Numbered from the stretch's first letter, positions 31,936 to 43,398 are shown. The stretch is DNA of 64,000 bases from Oncomelania hupensis (GCA_036898135.1 CM072517.1:68374104-68438103); one strand, 5' to 3'. Made by a program: numbers and translations. Notes: generated by a model not told the origin, from the sequence alone.

Positions 31936-32196
31936 ACCTTAAATGTATGTGCATGCGCTTATTTTGTTTGAGCCTGTTACTTGCGCATTTTGACAAAACG
32001 CTGAGCGAGGGATGCGTAGGAAGTTATCTAACCCCACCGTGTTGGACCTGTTTAATTAACACAGCACGTTAGATGGCAGAAGTATGAGAAGAGCTGTTCA
32101 AATATACATCATCGCCTTATTATAGTATAATTATTAGTCATCCTGCTAGTCGCAACAGCTGGATTACATAGTCAGAATCACAGGCACCCGTAGTCT
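31936..32196. other. Flank of the I/Nimb-like LINE
   Basis: No feature recognised. Confidence 0.35.
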
Positions 32197-32207
32197 ATCT
32201 CTCTGTC

Positions 32208-32478
32208 AATACAATACAAGATTATTGCTTTAGGTCCAGCGGACTCCTCCGAGCCAAATTAGGACCAGAGAGACGTTATCTTAAAATATTATAAAATGAT
32301 TCAAATCTTAAAAAACAAACCTGTTACTCTTAAATACCCAAACAAACTTTCACATGACACCTCTGTAAGAGTCTTCTTTAAAACTGATGTATTAAAAATA
32401 TAATCTCTTTCTTCAATCAAACCACTAAATTCAGTCCTATCAATAAAATCCAAACTAAACAAAACATGTCGATATGAT
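32208..32478 (-). repeat. 3' UTR of the I-type LINE with a duplicated ORF2 C-terminus
   Basis: Downstream of the ORF2 stop, another frame reads FIDRTEFSGLIEERDYIFNT ... ESLFGYLRVTGLFFKI. It aligns by eye with the ORF2 C-terminus (SECADLIEERETYFGSIPFK ... HLFQFLHDVGLFYRI). A diverged second copy of the last about 50 codons therefore sits in the 3' UTR. The end of the element reads TCCGCTGGACCTAAAGCAAT, AATCTTG, then TATTG units. Confidence 0.75.
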
Positions 32479-35400
32479 TTATATGCGATAAAACAAACCA
32501 ACATCATGTAAAAATTGAAACAGATGTTGACCATTACATACTTTAAAAATCTCTTTGAAAGGTATTGAACCAAAATATGTTTCTCTTTCCTCAATCAGAT
32601 CAGCACATTCAGACATGAAATGGCGAACGGAAAAAGATTTATCACATGCAAAGCACCGTGGTGGTTCTTCTCCTTTTAAAAGGAAACTGTGGGTGACAGA
32701 AGTATGCCCAATATGAAGGCGAGACAAAACTGTTTCTTCTTTGCGAGTGGATGCAAAGCTAGGCAAAGAATCTGACAAATCCGGGAGAATTTGAAATAAT
32801 TTGTTGTTGATATGGTTAGACCAGTCAGTCTGCCACAGCCGTTTACAATAAGAGCCAGTCATATAACGCAGATCAGAGTAAGGAACAAATTGGAAAATCT
32901 CTGAAGGGAAATCGAGATGCAAAGCATCTTTAGCCGTCCTGTCTACTGCAATGTTGCCGCGGATGCCCATGTGACCAGGTACCCACATAAAAACTATCTT
33001 TTTACCCTCAGAAACAAGTTGTGTATGGAGGTCATGGATCTCTGCCAGAAAAGGGTGTGATATCTTTCTCGTGGAAAGAGCCTGAAGTGCTGACAATGAA
33101 TCGGACATGATTAAAAACGAGGTTCTTTTGGATTGATAAACTTGTTTCAGAGCGAGATGAATTGCTTTGAGCACAGCTGTATAAACAGAACAAAAATCAG
33201 GTAAACGCTGTTGCAAAGGCTGGTCTAAGTGTCTCCCGGAGACCGACGCAGCAGCAACTGAATCTCCTTTCTTTGACCCGTCTGTAAAAAGTTTTTCATA
33301 TCCTGGGTATAAGGCACACTGTTCAAAATAAAGTTGGTTATATACGGTTTCAGATGTAGTGTTTTTGAGGAAAGCGGACAATTGCCAATTAATGTTGGGG
33401 GTACATAATTTCCATGGAGGAGCTTCAGTCCGAAGCTCATCATCGTTGATGGAAGCAACATCAATGCCTGCTTTTTCCAAATGAGCCTGCATTCTGATGC
33501 CAAACGGGGGAATTGTGTTAGGTTTGGCTTCAAATTTCTGAACAAGATCTGAGTTAAAAACACAGTCATAAGCAGGGTTCATGGGAGCAGTTTTTAATTT
33601 TAGATAATAATTCAGTGACAATTTTGTACGTCTGAGCTCCAGCGGGGGTTCGTTAGCTTCCACGTATAGGCTTTCACAAGGGGAGGTGCGAAAAGCACCC
33701 AAAGCAATGCGTAGTCCCTGATGAGCAACTGGATCTAACATCTTAAGATAAGATTTTCTAGCAGAACCATAAACAATGCAACCATAGTCTAACTTGGATC
33801 TAATTAAAGAACGATATAACAGTAATAAAGTTTTCTTGTCAGCACCCCAGTCTGTACCACTAATAACCTTGAGCAGGTTGCAGGCCTGTTGACATTTAGT
33901 TTTCAAGTTTTTCAGATGAGGAAGGAAGGATAGCCTTTGATCAAAAATAACACCCAAAAATTTGACTTGTTGGACCGCCTTTATTGGAGTTTTATTGAGG
34001 ATAATAGTAGGGTCTTGAATAATTCCACGGTGCTTGGAAAAGTGAATACATTCAGTTTTTGCTTCAGAAAATTTAAAACCATTTTGTAAAACCCAGTCTT
34101 CAACGGCCTTGACACATAACTGAAGCTGACGTTCTGCAGATGCCAAAGTTTTACCTTTGGCTACTAACGCAAAATCGTCAACAAACAAAGAATTGTCAAT
34201 TCCCCGTTTAACGGAACGAACAATATTATTTATTTTAATATTAAACAGCAAGGGAGACAAGATGCTACCCTGAGGCACTCCCATCTCCTGTTCCCTCGTA
34301 TCTGACAAAGATCCCCCAACCTTAACCTGAAAGATTCTGTCCGTTAGAAAATTGGATATAAACAGAGGTAAATGTCCCTTCAAACCCATTTCTTGTAAAT
34401 CTGAAAGAATGCCATATTTCCATGTGGTATCATAGGCTTTTTCCAAATCAAACATGATGGCAACGACATGTTCACCCTGGACGAACGCGTTACGGATAAA
34501 AGTTTCCAGTCGCACCAGGTGGTCAACAGTACTTCGACCACTTCGAAAGCCACACTGAGTGTTGGATAAAATATTATTTGTTTCTAGATACCACAGTAAA
34601 CGAGAATAAACCATTCTTTCCAGCGTCTTGCATAAGCAAGACGTAAAGGCTATTGGTCTATAGTTTGTTGGGTTAGTATGGTCTTTGCCAGGTTTAGGAA
34701 TGGGTACAATAATGGCCTTTCTCCAGGAGGGAGGAAAGGTACCAGTGATCCAGATCTGATTGAAGATGTCCAGCAGTTGAGACCGTGAGTACCTTGTTAA
34801 ATGTCTGAGAAATTGATAATGTACATCATCCGGTCCAACTGCTGAATCTGCACTTTTGTTAATTGCATCGTCAAGCTCGACTAATGAGAACGGAAGGTTG
34901 TAATCTTCAGAATTATCAGAGGTAAAATTTAACTGTTGTTTTTCTTTACTTCTTTTACCTCTTTTTCTGTACTTCTTTTACCTCTTTACCTTTACCTTTT
35001 CTTTACGGGTTTTAACTGTTTGAAAAGGGACAGAATAATTTTCAGAGGAAGAATTTGCAGCAAAAGAAGAGGCCAAAAGATCAGCTACTAATTTTTTATC
35101 TCCGATTACGTCCCCCTGCACAGTAAGGCATGGGCTCACCTGTTTTTTACTTTTATTTTTGAGTTTGCGGACCACTTTCCACACCTTTGACAGTTTCGCT
35201 TTCGAATTAAGCGTGGAGCAGAAACCTCTCCACGATTCTCTTTTCTTTCGTTTGAAGAGCTGTCGGCATTGCGCTCGCAAACGTTGGTGGTTCTGTTTAT
35301 TTTCAGTGCTTGGGTGTAAAAACATAGTTCTTAAAGCTTTTTTGCGAGCTTGCTGAAGTGTTCTACATTCATCGTCAAACCAGGGTTTTTTAAGTGTGTG

Positions 35401-36221
35401 AGGGTTTGACGAAGTTTGCGGAATGGACTCCTTGGCACTGTTTATAACTATGTCAGTGTAAAGCTGTATTGGATCTATGGGATTCGAAAATTCCTGTTTC
35501 TTAGCACGTAACTGAACCTCAGACAGGTTAGAAAACAGACTCCAGTTAGCTTGTTTCAGTTTCCACCTGCCATGAGTTTGCTCAAGGTTGTCTGAATCAT
35601 GCTTTAATAAAACCGGAAAATGGTCGCTGCCATGGAGATCTTCTAAAACTGTCCATTTAAAATCCAAAAGTAAAGAGGGATCACAGATTGATATATCAAT
35701 GTGGGACAAAGAAGCAGTTCTTGAACAGGAAAAAGTTGGAGCACCCTCGTTCAAAGTTACTAGATTTAATGAGTCTAAAATGTCTTCAATTATTTTCCCC
35801 TGAGAATCGGTACGATCGCTACCCCACAGGGGAGAGCGTCCATTAAAATCTCCCAACAACAAAAAAGGGGTAGGTAACTGTTGAATCAAATTCTCAAGGT
35901 CATTTTTGTTTACATTTATGGATGGGGTCAAATATATAGAACAAACTGTGAGGGATTTAAAAAAGATACTCTAGCTGCAACTGCGGGTAAACTTGTATTA
36001 AGTGAAATTGGGTTAAAGGGGACGTTTCTATCAATAAAGAGTGAAACGCCTCTAGAAGATATACAATCAATAGACGAATAACCAGTAATTTTTATAATCT
36101 GTTTCTCTGATAAGAGAGTTTCCTGAAGGGCCAACACTTCAGGTCGATGCTCTGTCAACAGACAGCATAGCTCCTCATAATTTGCCCGTATCCCTCGGAT
36201 GTTCCATTGTAAAATGGCCAT
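32479..36221 (-). pseudogene. ORF2 of the I-type LINE: AP endonuclease, RT, RNase H (two lesions)
   Basis: The start chosen is the Met of MAILQWNIRG at 36221. Endonuclease motifs are QWNIRG, LALQETLL, LLGDFNGRSPLWGSD and GSDHFPVLL. RT motifs are NYRPIAF, GFRSGRSTVDHL, IMFDLEKAYDTTW (A), GVPQGSILSPLLFN (B) and LFVDDFAL (C). RNase H shows FTDGS, SDSLSAL and GHMGIRGN; at the position where the family has a catalytic Glu (YTAEL-type) it reads YTAVL. A CCHC-like cluster ends the protein (CFACDKSFSVRHFMSEC). Lesions: a one-base frame shift at an A6/T6 tract (35959-35964) in the endonuclease, and an in-frame TAA at 34978-34980 inside an expanded AAAGGTAAAG-type purine tract. The product would nick DNA and reverse-transcribe its own RNA if intact. 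Confidence 0.88.
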
Positions 36222-36542
36222 AAAAATGAAGTAAAAGAATGCTAAAATTGTCAACTCCGATAGCACAACTAAGTTTCTTTAGCTTTTCGGACCCTCGTCC
36301 ATCTCTTCATGGTCCATCAACCCCCCGAAACGGTTCTCCGTTTCGAGAGGCTGATGGTGTCTAGAAGAAAGGGGTCCGGGCCTTTGATTTTTGGTCAAAG
36401 CCCCGGAAACCGAACTGCCAGCCGACTTCCTCCCCTTCTCCCCAACACCGGACTTTATATCCTCCCTCTCCCCCTTGCCCTTTCCAACCTTTCCCTCTCC
36501 TCCTCTGACGCTCTTCTGCTGAGCAACTAGAATCTGTGCCGC
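36222..36542 (-). other. ORF1-ORF2 spacer of the I-type LINE
   Basis: About 320 bp between the ORF1 stop and the ORF2 start. No third ORF is recognised. Confidence 0.6.
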
Positions 36543-37730
36543 CTAAGCAACTACTCGGTCGCTAAAACCGGTCATTGCTGGTGCGACAGCCTGAGGCCTA
36601 GCCTCCTTCGCGGCAGGTGTGACGGCTTTAGGCACGGCCGTCTGCGTGCTTGGAGTGACGGTTTTTGACGTGACCGTCTGCACGTTCTCCAGTGTGTTCA
36701 ATGGGGCTGGAGAGACTCCCCTGTGACTAAACGCTGTGAGCATTTTCTCAAGGCTATCCATTCTTTTGCATAACACTTCCAAGATCTGACTCATTTTATT
36801 CATACAGGTTTCCATCGTCCTATGTGTAGCAGACTCCACAAGAGGCATGGAACCTGCCACCGACGCAAAGGATCGTTCTAAAGGAATGGGTCTTTTTTCC
36901 AGCACTTTCTTTCTGGTGTCCCCGAAGGAGCACCCCTCAGCGGCCCGCATCTTTTGAATTTCAAGCTCCAACTGCCACTGAGGGCAGTCTTTGGAGCTGG
37001 AAGAGTGCTGCCCCGCGCAATTGACACAGCATATGGGGTCTTTGCAGTCACCTTCGTGTTTGTCTTTGGCGCACTCTCTGCAAGTTTCTTGGTTTTTGCA
37101 GAACTTGCTACCGTGGCCAAACCTTTGGCAACGGTAGCATCGCAAAGGCGAAGGTGTGAAAGGGGTAACCTTCACTCTAAGAAATCCCACCCTGATTGAC
37201 TCCGGCAGCTTGGCCATCGCAAAAGTCACAAAAAGAGTATTAGTGGGGATACGTTTAGATCCTTTGGTGACATAGACCCTTTGTACAGCTGTGACCCCCT
37301 GGCTGGAGAGCTCGTCACGGATTTCTAAATCGGACATTTCAATCAAGTCCTGGCATCGGATGACTCCCTTGGAGGAATTCAACCGTCCATGCACAGAAAC
37401 TTTGATTTGTCTGTCAACAAAGACGGTCAAATTCCTCATTAGCAGACAATCCGACGCCCGTTTGGTTGAGCACTCCACCAGATAGGCCCCAGATCTAAGT
37501 TTTCTCACATCTTTGAAACCAACCGTTGAAATGGATTGAAAACCTTTGTGGATGGCAAACGGGGACAGCTTGCCTAGTGGCAGAGCCGAATCAGTCCCCT
37601 CCACAACCAAAAAACGAGGCCAGGCCCCATCCACCCCAGATGCACAAGCTTTCTGTCGTATGTCCATATCACTGTCCGTGTCCGAGTCCGGTCCGTCATC
37701 ACGTAGTCGTCTTTTATTAGTAGAAGCCAT
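36543..37730 (-). CDS. ORF1 of the I-type LINE: nucleic-acid-binding Gag-like protein
   Basis: About 395 residues from the Met of MASTNKRRLRDDGPDSD at 37730; a longer upstream in-frame extension is possible but reads like UTR. The middle has a fold typical of ORF1 proteins with zinc knuckles (VRKLRSGAYLVECSTKRASD region). Three clusters follow: CYRCQRFGHGSKFC (CX2CX4HX4C), CRECAKDKHEGDC and CVNCAGQHSSSSKDC. They would bind the element RNA in a ribonucleoprotein with ORF2. A predicted coiled coil (MNKMSQILEVLCKRMDSLEK) and a Thr/Pro/Ala-rich tail with TVTPST-like repeats follow. No internal stop is seen, so ORF1 is intact while ORF2 is broken. Confidence 0.87.
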   Translation of the reverse strand: MASTNKRRLRDDGPDSDTDSDMDIRQKACASGVDGAWPRFLVVEGTDSALPLGKLSPFAIHKGFQSISTVGFKDVRKLRSGAYLVECSTKRASDCLLMRNLTVFVDRQIKVSVHGRLNSSKGVIRCQDLIEMSDLEIRDELSSQGVTAVQRVYVTKGSKRIPTNTLFVTFAMAKLPESIRVGFLRVKVTPFTPSPLRCYRCQRFGHGSKFCKNQETCRECAKDKHEGDCKDPICCVNCAGQHSSSSKDCPQWQLELEIQKMRAAEGCSFGDTRKKVLEKRPIPLERSFASVAGSMPLVESATHRTMETCMNKMSQILEVLCKRMDSLEKMLTAFSHRGVSPAPLNTLENVQTVTSKTVTPSTQTAVPKAVTPAAKEARPQAVAPAMTGFSDRVVA

Positions 37731-38365
37731 GATTTTAAAGTAGGAATTCATCCCCCCTGCTCCCCACCCACCACGGAGTCCAACAATGGGATGCGTCCAA
37801 GCGGAAAATCCAGCAAGGGAGCGCACCAGGGCTACAGGGGGGATATACATCCAGACAATCCCGCACTGCCACTACGGTTTTGTTCAAGTTTGACCCATGA
37901 GCCGCAGCCTTCTAGCAGAGCTAGGGCAATACACGACCAGCCGCTTGACTGACGCGGGCCACGCCAGCCTCCCGTCTAGGAGAAGTCCGGGCCAAAGAGG
38001 TGTGTTAGTGTGAGGGACCGCAGTCCCTCAGTGAACTCAACCTCCAGGATCCCATTCTCCCCCGACACGGGTTGCCCTGCACGGCAAACGCAGGGGGCCA
38101 AGAGAAGGCCACAGAGAAAAAGGAGGGTAGAAAAAGAAGAAATGATGGGGAAAAAGAAGACAGGAAAAGTCCGGTAAGGCAGAAGAAAGGAAGTCAAAAC
38201 TGCACAGTTTAGTGGGAGAATTTAAGTGTGAAAAGAATATAGATGAAAGGACCAATAAGACAGAAACAAGACAAAAGAGAAGAAAAAGGGGTAGGCAACT
38301 TTGTCACCCAGCCAGAGAGAGGCATGGGGTCCACCCCCGGCGCGCGGAGCCGAGCCCGTGGGGGC
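37731..38365 (-). promoter_or_regulatory. 5' UTR of the I-type LINE
   Basis: It begins TGCCCCCACGGGCTCGGCTC just inside the 11-bp duplication and includes a GC-rich imperfect palindrome around 38335-38360. Full-length I-type LINEs carry an internal Pol II promoter here (family knowledge). No motif was verified. Confidence 0.55.
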
Positions 38366-38385
38366 ATCTCTCTGTCTAATGACTA

Positions 38386-38530
38386 GAATTATACATAAGA
38401 TAAGATAAGATAAGATAAGATAAGACAACTTTATTATCTCTTTCAAGAAATTGCGTTGAAGTGTACAAACTTTCAACACAAATATACACATCACAATAAC
38501 AATATTAATTGACATAAAGAATAACACTCG
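38386..38530 (-). mobile_element. LINE 3' end with (TTATC)n tail
   Basis: Minus-strand 3' end with about six TTATC units (38392-38425), AATAAAGTTGTC, and upstream similarity to 13.75-13.99 kb (GTACAAAC, TTTCAACACAA). It lies just outside the I-type LINE. Confidence 0.5.
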
Positions 38531-39054
38531 TTTGTTGTTACAAATTCAACTATTGTTCACCATACAAGTGGACATTGGATCAATTGGATACAAATACGAC
38601 AACTGTATTCTCTTTATGAGAAGTTACAACGTGATGTACATAACACAATCAAAACCTGCAGGATTTGAAATTTCCATAGTCAAACTGTGCATACATGCGC
38701 ACCGCACACATATTGTACAACTGGTTGAGTTTATTATCTGTTCATCGGACGTACAGAACGTGGTATAAAACTGTTGTTTTTAGTTCTCAAGGTACGAATC
38801 TTAGACATTCGGAAGCTCCGGCCAGAAGGTAGAGAGGAGCTGAAAGTGGTGGGCAGTTATAAGTAATGCGGACAGCTGTCCACGCCACTTCAATCACATC
38901 CCCGATACGGGCGCCTGTGATCAGAACACAGTGGATTGCCGCCTCTGTGATAATATTGACCTGACCGCTAGTGGGTAATTTAGGTGGGGTAGGGGTGGGG
39001 TGGAAAAATTCGTTGCTGAAATAGTATCACTAAAAGTAATGGTGGGAAAAGAAG

Positions 39055-39060
<6 letters not shown>
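38531..39060. other. Unique-looking non-coding stretch
   Basis: Nothing recognised before the GA tract. Confidence 0.4.
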
Positions 39061-39136
<76 letters not shown>

Positions 39137-39320
39137 AGGGTTGATGATGAGGAGGAGGAGGCGACTTGGAAGACATCACTTTTATCGGTTTCAGTTAAAC
39201 TATCAAAGCTCCTTCTTCGTGAAAATCATCATTGTCGTCGTAGTCTTCGTCGTTACCTTTGGCCGTTCTTCTTCTTCTTCTTCTTCTTCTTCTTCTTCTT
39301 CTTCTTCTTCTTCTTCTTCT
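39061..39320. repeat. (GA)n and (TTC)n microsatellites
   Basis: GA tract at 39061-39133 and TTC tract at about 39267-39320, separated by unique sequence. Together with the ATT tract they produce a spurious 334-codon frame. Confidence 0.9.
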
Positions 39321-39499
39321 CCTTCCGTGCTTTTATTCCTCTTCTTTTTCTCTTTCACTGTCTCTCCCTACCCCTATTCTGTAATGTCACAAGGTCGACA
39401 TCCCAAGGCCGACTGTGAGTCACCGATTGCGCAGGCGCGTATGACGCCATGTCACCCTAGGAGTTTCCTGAGCAAACGACGACGGATGTTTGTCCGTTC

Positions 39500-39800
39500 C
39501 TTTGGCAAACAGGTTTTTCTCCGAGGTTGGTCAGGCCAGAAAGGTTCGAACAAACTGCACTTCAGGAGACAGATTAGTCCGTGTTATCTTGAAAGAAATT
39601 CTGCTCCCCCCACCCACCCTCCCTCTTGCTCCCCACCCAACCTTTTCAGTCTCCACAACCCCCATCACATACCCCTCGCTCCTAAACACGACAACAACAA
39701 CAACAACAATAGCATATTTTCACCCCTTCATTCACCCTATTTTCACGAAGACTGGTCTTGTCACACAGTGTGGAGTAAATTGCTTTTTGGATGTAAATAT
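39500..39800. repeat. Pyrimidine-spaced repeat unit, copy A
   Basis: A block reading AAAGGTTCGAACAAACTGCA, CTTCAGGAGACAGATTAGTC, then ATCTTGAAA, followed by a C/T-rich tract. It is related to three units at 47.0-47.5 kb on the far side of the nested insertions. Confidence 0.55.
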
Positions 39801-39805
39801 TTAAA

Positions 39806-39807
<2 letters not shown>

Positions 39808-39879
<72 letters not shown>

Positions 39880-39888
39880 TTATTGTTA

Positions 39889-39955
<67 letters not shown>
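39808..39955. repeat. (ATT)n microsatellite
   Basis: About 49 units with rare GTT interruptions. It continues at 46831 beyond the nested RTE and Ty3/Gypsy insertions. Confidence 0.93.
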
Positions 39956-39965
39956 CCTGTCCCGT

Positions 39966-40595
39966 TGTTACACTCCGTTTGATGTTGGTGTTTTCTATCA
40001 GTAGTGGATTCAGCCCCAATGCTGAAGTACTGATGAGTGTAGCTCAGATTCGTTTATTCACGCAACCCGCTCAAACAGCATACAAGTCACAGAGTCGACG
40101 TATGAAGTTTTCCACTAAATTCAGCACACATAAACAACTGCATACGATCGCTCAATCGCCTTTCCACTCTCAAATTTACTTTCCAACTTACTATCAACAA
40201 CTTCACTCTCTCAACAACAGTGCGGCACACAATTTTATAATCTCTCTCTCTTCCCGAACAATTTCGAACAAAGTAGAAATGACGCACTACCACCAATCGA
40301 ATAAAAGATCGTCATCACTGACTTACGTCATACATTATTATTTCTCCTTCTGGAAGGTCCTCTTGCTTCGACATGTATCGGGAAATTTCTATCGAGAGTA
40401 AACACGCAGATCCAGAAAATTCTCCAACGATATCGACTAACGAAAATTATCAACGTTATACAAAACCTCTCCTAACAACAATGCAAACTCAAATCAAAGG
40501 TAAATAAACTCCATTATTGAATACTTTGCAAATCGAAACGATTAGATCTATCGTGCGCGTTTCCGACGTACTACCATTCGCGTTTCAACGTAACA
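39966..40595 (-). repeat. 3' LTR of element 2
   Basis: 630 bp with TGTTAC...GTAACA termini. A G-rich polypurine tract (GAGTGGGGGGTTA, minus strand, about 40596-40610) adjoins it. Confidence 0.92.
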
Positions 40596-40699
40596 TAACC
40601 CCCCACTCAAGAAGAAATTTACCCAATTTCTTTCAACAACGTTGAAACGTAATGCACAAACAAAGTTTAGAATTAAAACTTATTTCGGACAGTCTGAAT

Positions 40700-40805
40700 A
40701 CTGTCAATGTGCTCAGTTCATTCACACAGAGTCAATGTTCTTCCATCCTCAAGTCTATCTGGATATTGTCAATGTTCACAGTTCATCCACACAGTCAATG
40801 TTCTT
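40700..40805. repeat. Short tandem duplication in element 2 3' region
   Basis: TGTCAATGTGCTCAGTTCAT and a diverged copy TGTCAATGTTCACAGTTCAT lie about 64 bp apart, each followed by CACACAG and GTCAATGTTCTT. Confidence 0.7.
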
Positions 40806-41610
40806 TACTCACACACTCTGCTGAGGAAGTCCGCACCAACATTGTCTGATCCTTTGATAGATTCTACTCGCATGTTAAAGTTCTGCAAGTACATAGCCCA
40901 TCTCATGATCCGACTGTTCACAAACTTGGCAGAGTTCAAGTAAGTTAGCGGCTTGTGATCAGTCTGTAGCACGGACTTCACTCTTTGAAGGTACAGTTCG
41001 AACTTCCGGATTCCCCATATGATGGCAAGGCACTCTTTCTCCATGGTCGAGTAATTTTTCTCAGCCCTGGACAGCTTCTTGCTGGCGTAACTGACCGGAA
41101 ATAGTTTCCCTTCGTGTTCTTGTATCAGTATGGCTCCGATGCCTTCGTCCGCTGCGTCTGTTCTTAAGACGAATTCCTTAGAAGTATCGGGCAGTCGTAG
41201 CACCGGATCCTTTGAAAGGAGGTCGCGCACAGTCTGGTATGCCTTCTCCTGAGACGGTCCCCACTGCACTTGGTTTGGACAGCCTTTCCGCACCAGGTCC
41301 GACAAGGGTGCTGTGATGGCGGAGTAGTTTGGTACAAACTCCCTGTAATATCCAGCCAACCCCAGGAAAGATCGCACCTGCTTCTTGGTTTGGGGACGTG
41401 GAGCGTTCAGAATCTTGGTGACGTTTTCTAGTAGAAGCCCTTTTTGTCCTTCTTTCAGCGAATGGCCGATAAAGTCTACGTTGTCAGTTCCCAGAATGCA
41501 CTTACTGGGTCTCACGGTCAGGTTGGCTTCTGTGAGACGGTGAAACAGCTCCCTCAAGGTCTGCAGATGCTCTTCCCAGGTGCGGGTGTGGACTAGCAGG
41601 TCGTCCCAGT
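40805..41610 (-). pseudogene. RT C-terminal half and RNase H of element 2
   Basis: After the frame break the reading resumes at CYWDDLLVHTRTWEEH (YWDD, RT motif C) and continues through FLGLAGYYREFVPNYS. RNase H follows, with RTDAADEGIGAIL, YSTMEKECLAIIW, LQTDHKPLTYL and GADFLSRVCE at the end. It is the direct continuation of the IN-RT frame, displaced by two bases. The Met-initiated frame beginning at 41704 includes out-of-frame residues before the break, so I start the meaningful part at about 41610. Confidence 0.87.
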
Positions 41611-43398
41611 AACACAGACGTTGTCCATCCCTTTGAGCATCTTCCTCATTCCTCTCTTCAGGGTAGCTCCGCTGTTGACCATGCCAAAGGGCATCCTTAG
41701 GCACTCGTACGTCCCATCAGGAGTTATGAAAGCAGTCTTTGGTATGTCCTGTTGACGCACGGGGACTTGCCAATAACCCTTGCTGAGGTCAATCTTCGAG
41801 AATATTTTACTCCCCGATAGTTGGCGGAAGAGGTCTGCTGCGGTAGGCATCGGCTCAGGGTCGAAGACGGTGATCTTATTAACCTTCCTGTAGTCGATGC
41901 ATACTCTGTTGCTCCCATCCTTCTTTTTCACGACCACGACAGGGGACGCGTAGGGGGAACTGGACTCCCTAATGATGCCCATCTTCAGCATCTCATCGAT
42001 GTCCTTCTTCAAGGATTCACGGGCCTTGAAAGGGATAGGGAATGGTTTGGATCGAACAGGGATATTTGAAGTGAGGTGGACTTCATGTTCGACCAAAGTC
42101 GTAGAGCCTGGGACATCGCTGAAGCTATGGGGAAACTCCCCCATAAGGTCCTTGAGCTCCATCTTTTGACCTTCTGTCAAGCGTGGTCCTAGCTTAACAT
42201 CATCGACGCCTTCTTTGCTGTGGAAGTCTCCAAGTTCCAACAGTTCCTCGCTGTCAAAGCTGTTATCGATCTCAGCTGCTGTTGCTGCATGCACAGTCTC
42301 TGATTGCCTTTCCACGTACAGCTTAAGGAGGTTGGCGTGGTATATCTTGGAATGCGGGCCGACCTCCACCTTATAGTCGTTGATCCCCACCACGGTCTCC
42401 ACTTCGTACGGGCCTTTCCACTGCATCAGCAACTTATTGTGGTCGGTAGGTAGCAGCACCAGCACTTTGTTGCCAGGTTTGAACTTCCTGTTCACAGCCC
42501 TACGATCATAGTAGTGCTTTCCACAGTCCTGGGACTTCTTCAGGTTTTCTCTGGCTATCTCGAGCGTCTGCTCCAGCTTCTCTCGTAGCTCAAACACGTA
42601 CTGGTAACTGTTCTTCACCTCTGGGGTGTCCACTTCCTTCGTCCACAGTTCTTTCAGGATGTGCATCGGCCCTCGGATGGTTCTTCCGTACAGCAGCTCA
42701 AACGGAGAAAAGCCGGTGGACTCCTGCGGCACTTCTCTGTAGGCGAACAGTAAGGCGTTGATGTAGCGATGCCATTGTCTGGGCTGCTCGCTGCACAGTT
42801 TCTTCATGGTGGACTTCAGCGTAGCATTGAACTTTTCGACAAGCCCGTTGCACATTGGATGGTAGGGTGTCGTAGTCAAATGCCGGATGCTCAGCAATCT
42901 GTTGACCTCCTTCATGCAGTCAGAGACGAACTGCGTCCCGAGGTCTGTCAGAATTTCTTCAGGCACTCCAAGTCTACTGAACATATCCACCAGTGCCTCT
43001 GCTACAGTTTCAGTGTCAATCTTCTTCAGTGGCACTGCTTCTGGGTACCGAGTCGCATAGTCTACTAAAGTCAGTACCCATCGATGACCTTCTTCACTCG
43101 GAGGTCTTATTTCGCCGATTAAGTCTAAGGCCACCCTCTTGAAAGGTCGGTCGATCAAAGGCATTCTCTGCATTGGCACTTTAGGGACCCTTCCTCGAGG
43201 TATGGTCTTCTGGCAAATGTCACATGATCGGCAGAAACGGCTGACGTCCGCATGAAGTCCTGGCCAGTAGAACACCGCCTGGATTCTGTCTGACGTCTTC
43301 TTGATGCCTAGGTGACCTCCCATGATTGAGTCATGCGCTACTTCCATTACCTGGCGCCTTAGGGGTAGCGGTACCAAGACTTGACGTAGTGGTTTACC
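41593..43398 (-). pseudogene. Integrase and RT N-terminal half of element 2
   Basis: The frame is continuous with the upstream Gag-PR frame apart from one TGA at 43399-43401. The integrase zinc site is HDSIMGGHLG ... CRSCDIC. The core has ALDLIGEIRP (Asp), LTDLGTQFV (Asp) and NGLVEKFN (Glu), and the C-terminal module contains WKGPYEVE. RT begins around VRSKPFPIPFKAR and includes SKIDLSKGYWQVPV (motif A) and PFGMVNSG. It ends out of frame where GTCTGTGTTACTGG carries two extra bases just before YWDD. Integrase lies upstream of RT, as in element 1. Confidence 0.88.

Larger units (their letters stand above)
32197..38376 (-). mobile_element. I/Nimb-like LINE, full-length, 11-bp target duplication
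   Basis: ATCTCTCTGTC flanks the element at 32197-32207 and 38366-38376, giving an element of about 6.16 kb (32208-38365) on the minus strand. The order is a 5' UTR of about 635 bp, ORF1 with zinc knuckles, about 320 bp of spacer, ORF2 with endonuclease, RT and RNase H, and a 3' UTR ending TTGTATTGTATTG. RNase H in ORF2 places it in the I superfamily; Nimb is a guess. ORF2 carries one frameshift and one stop, so this copy is inactive. Confidence 0.9.

Noticed and set aside
39000..40004. 334-codon frame rich in Arg-Glu, Ser and Ile runs
   Set aside because: It is assembled from GA, TTC and ATT microsatellites.
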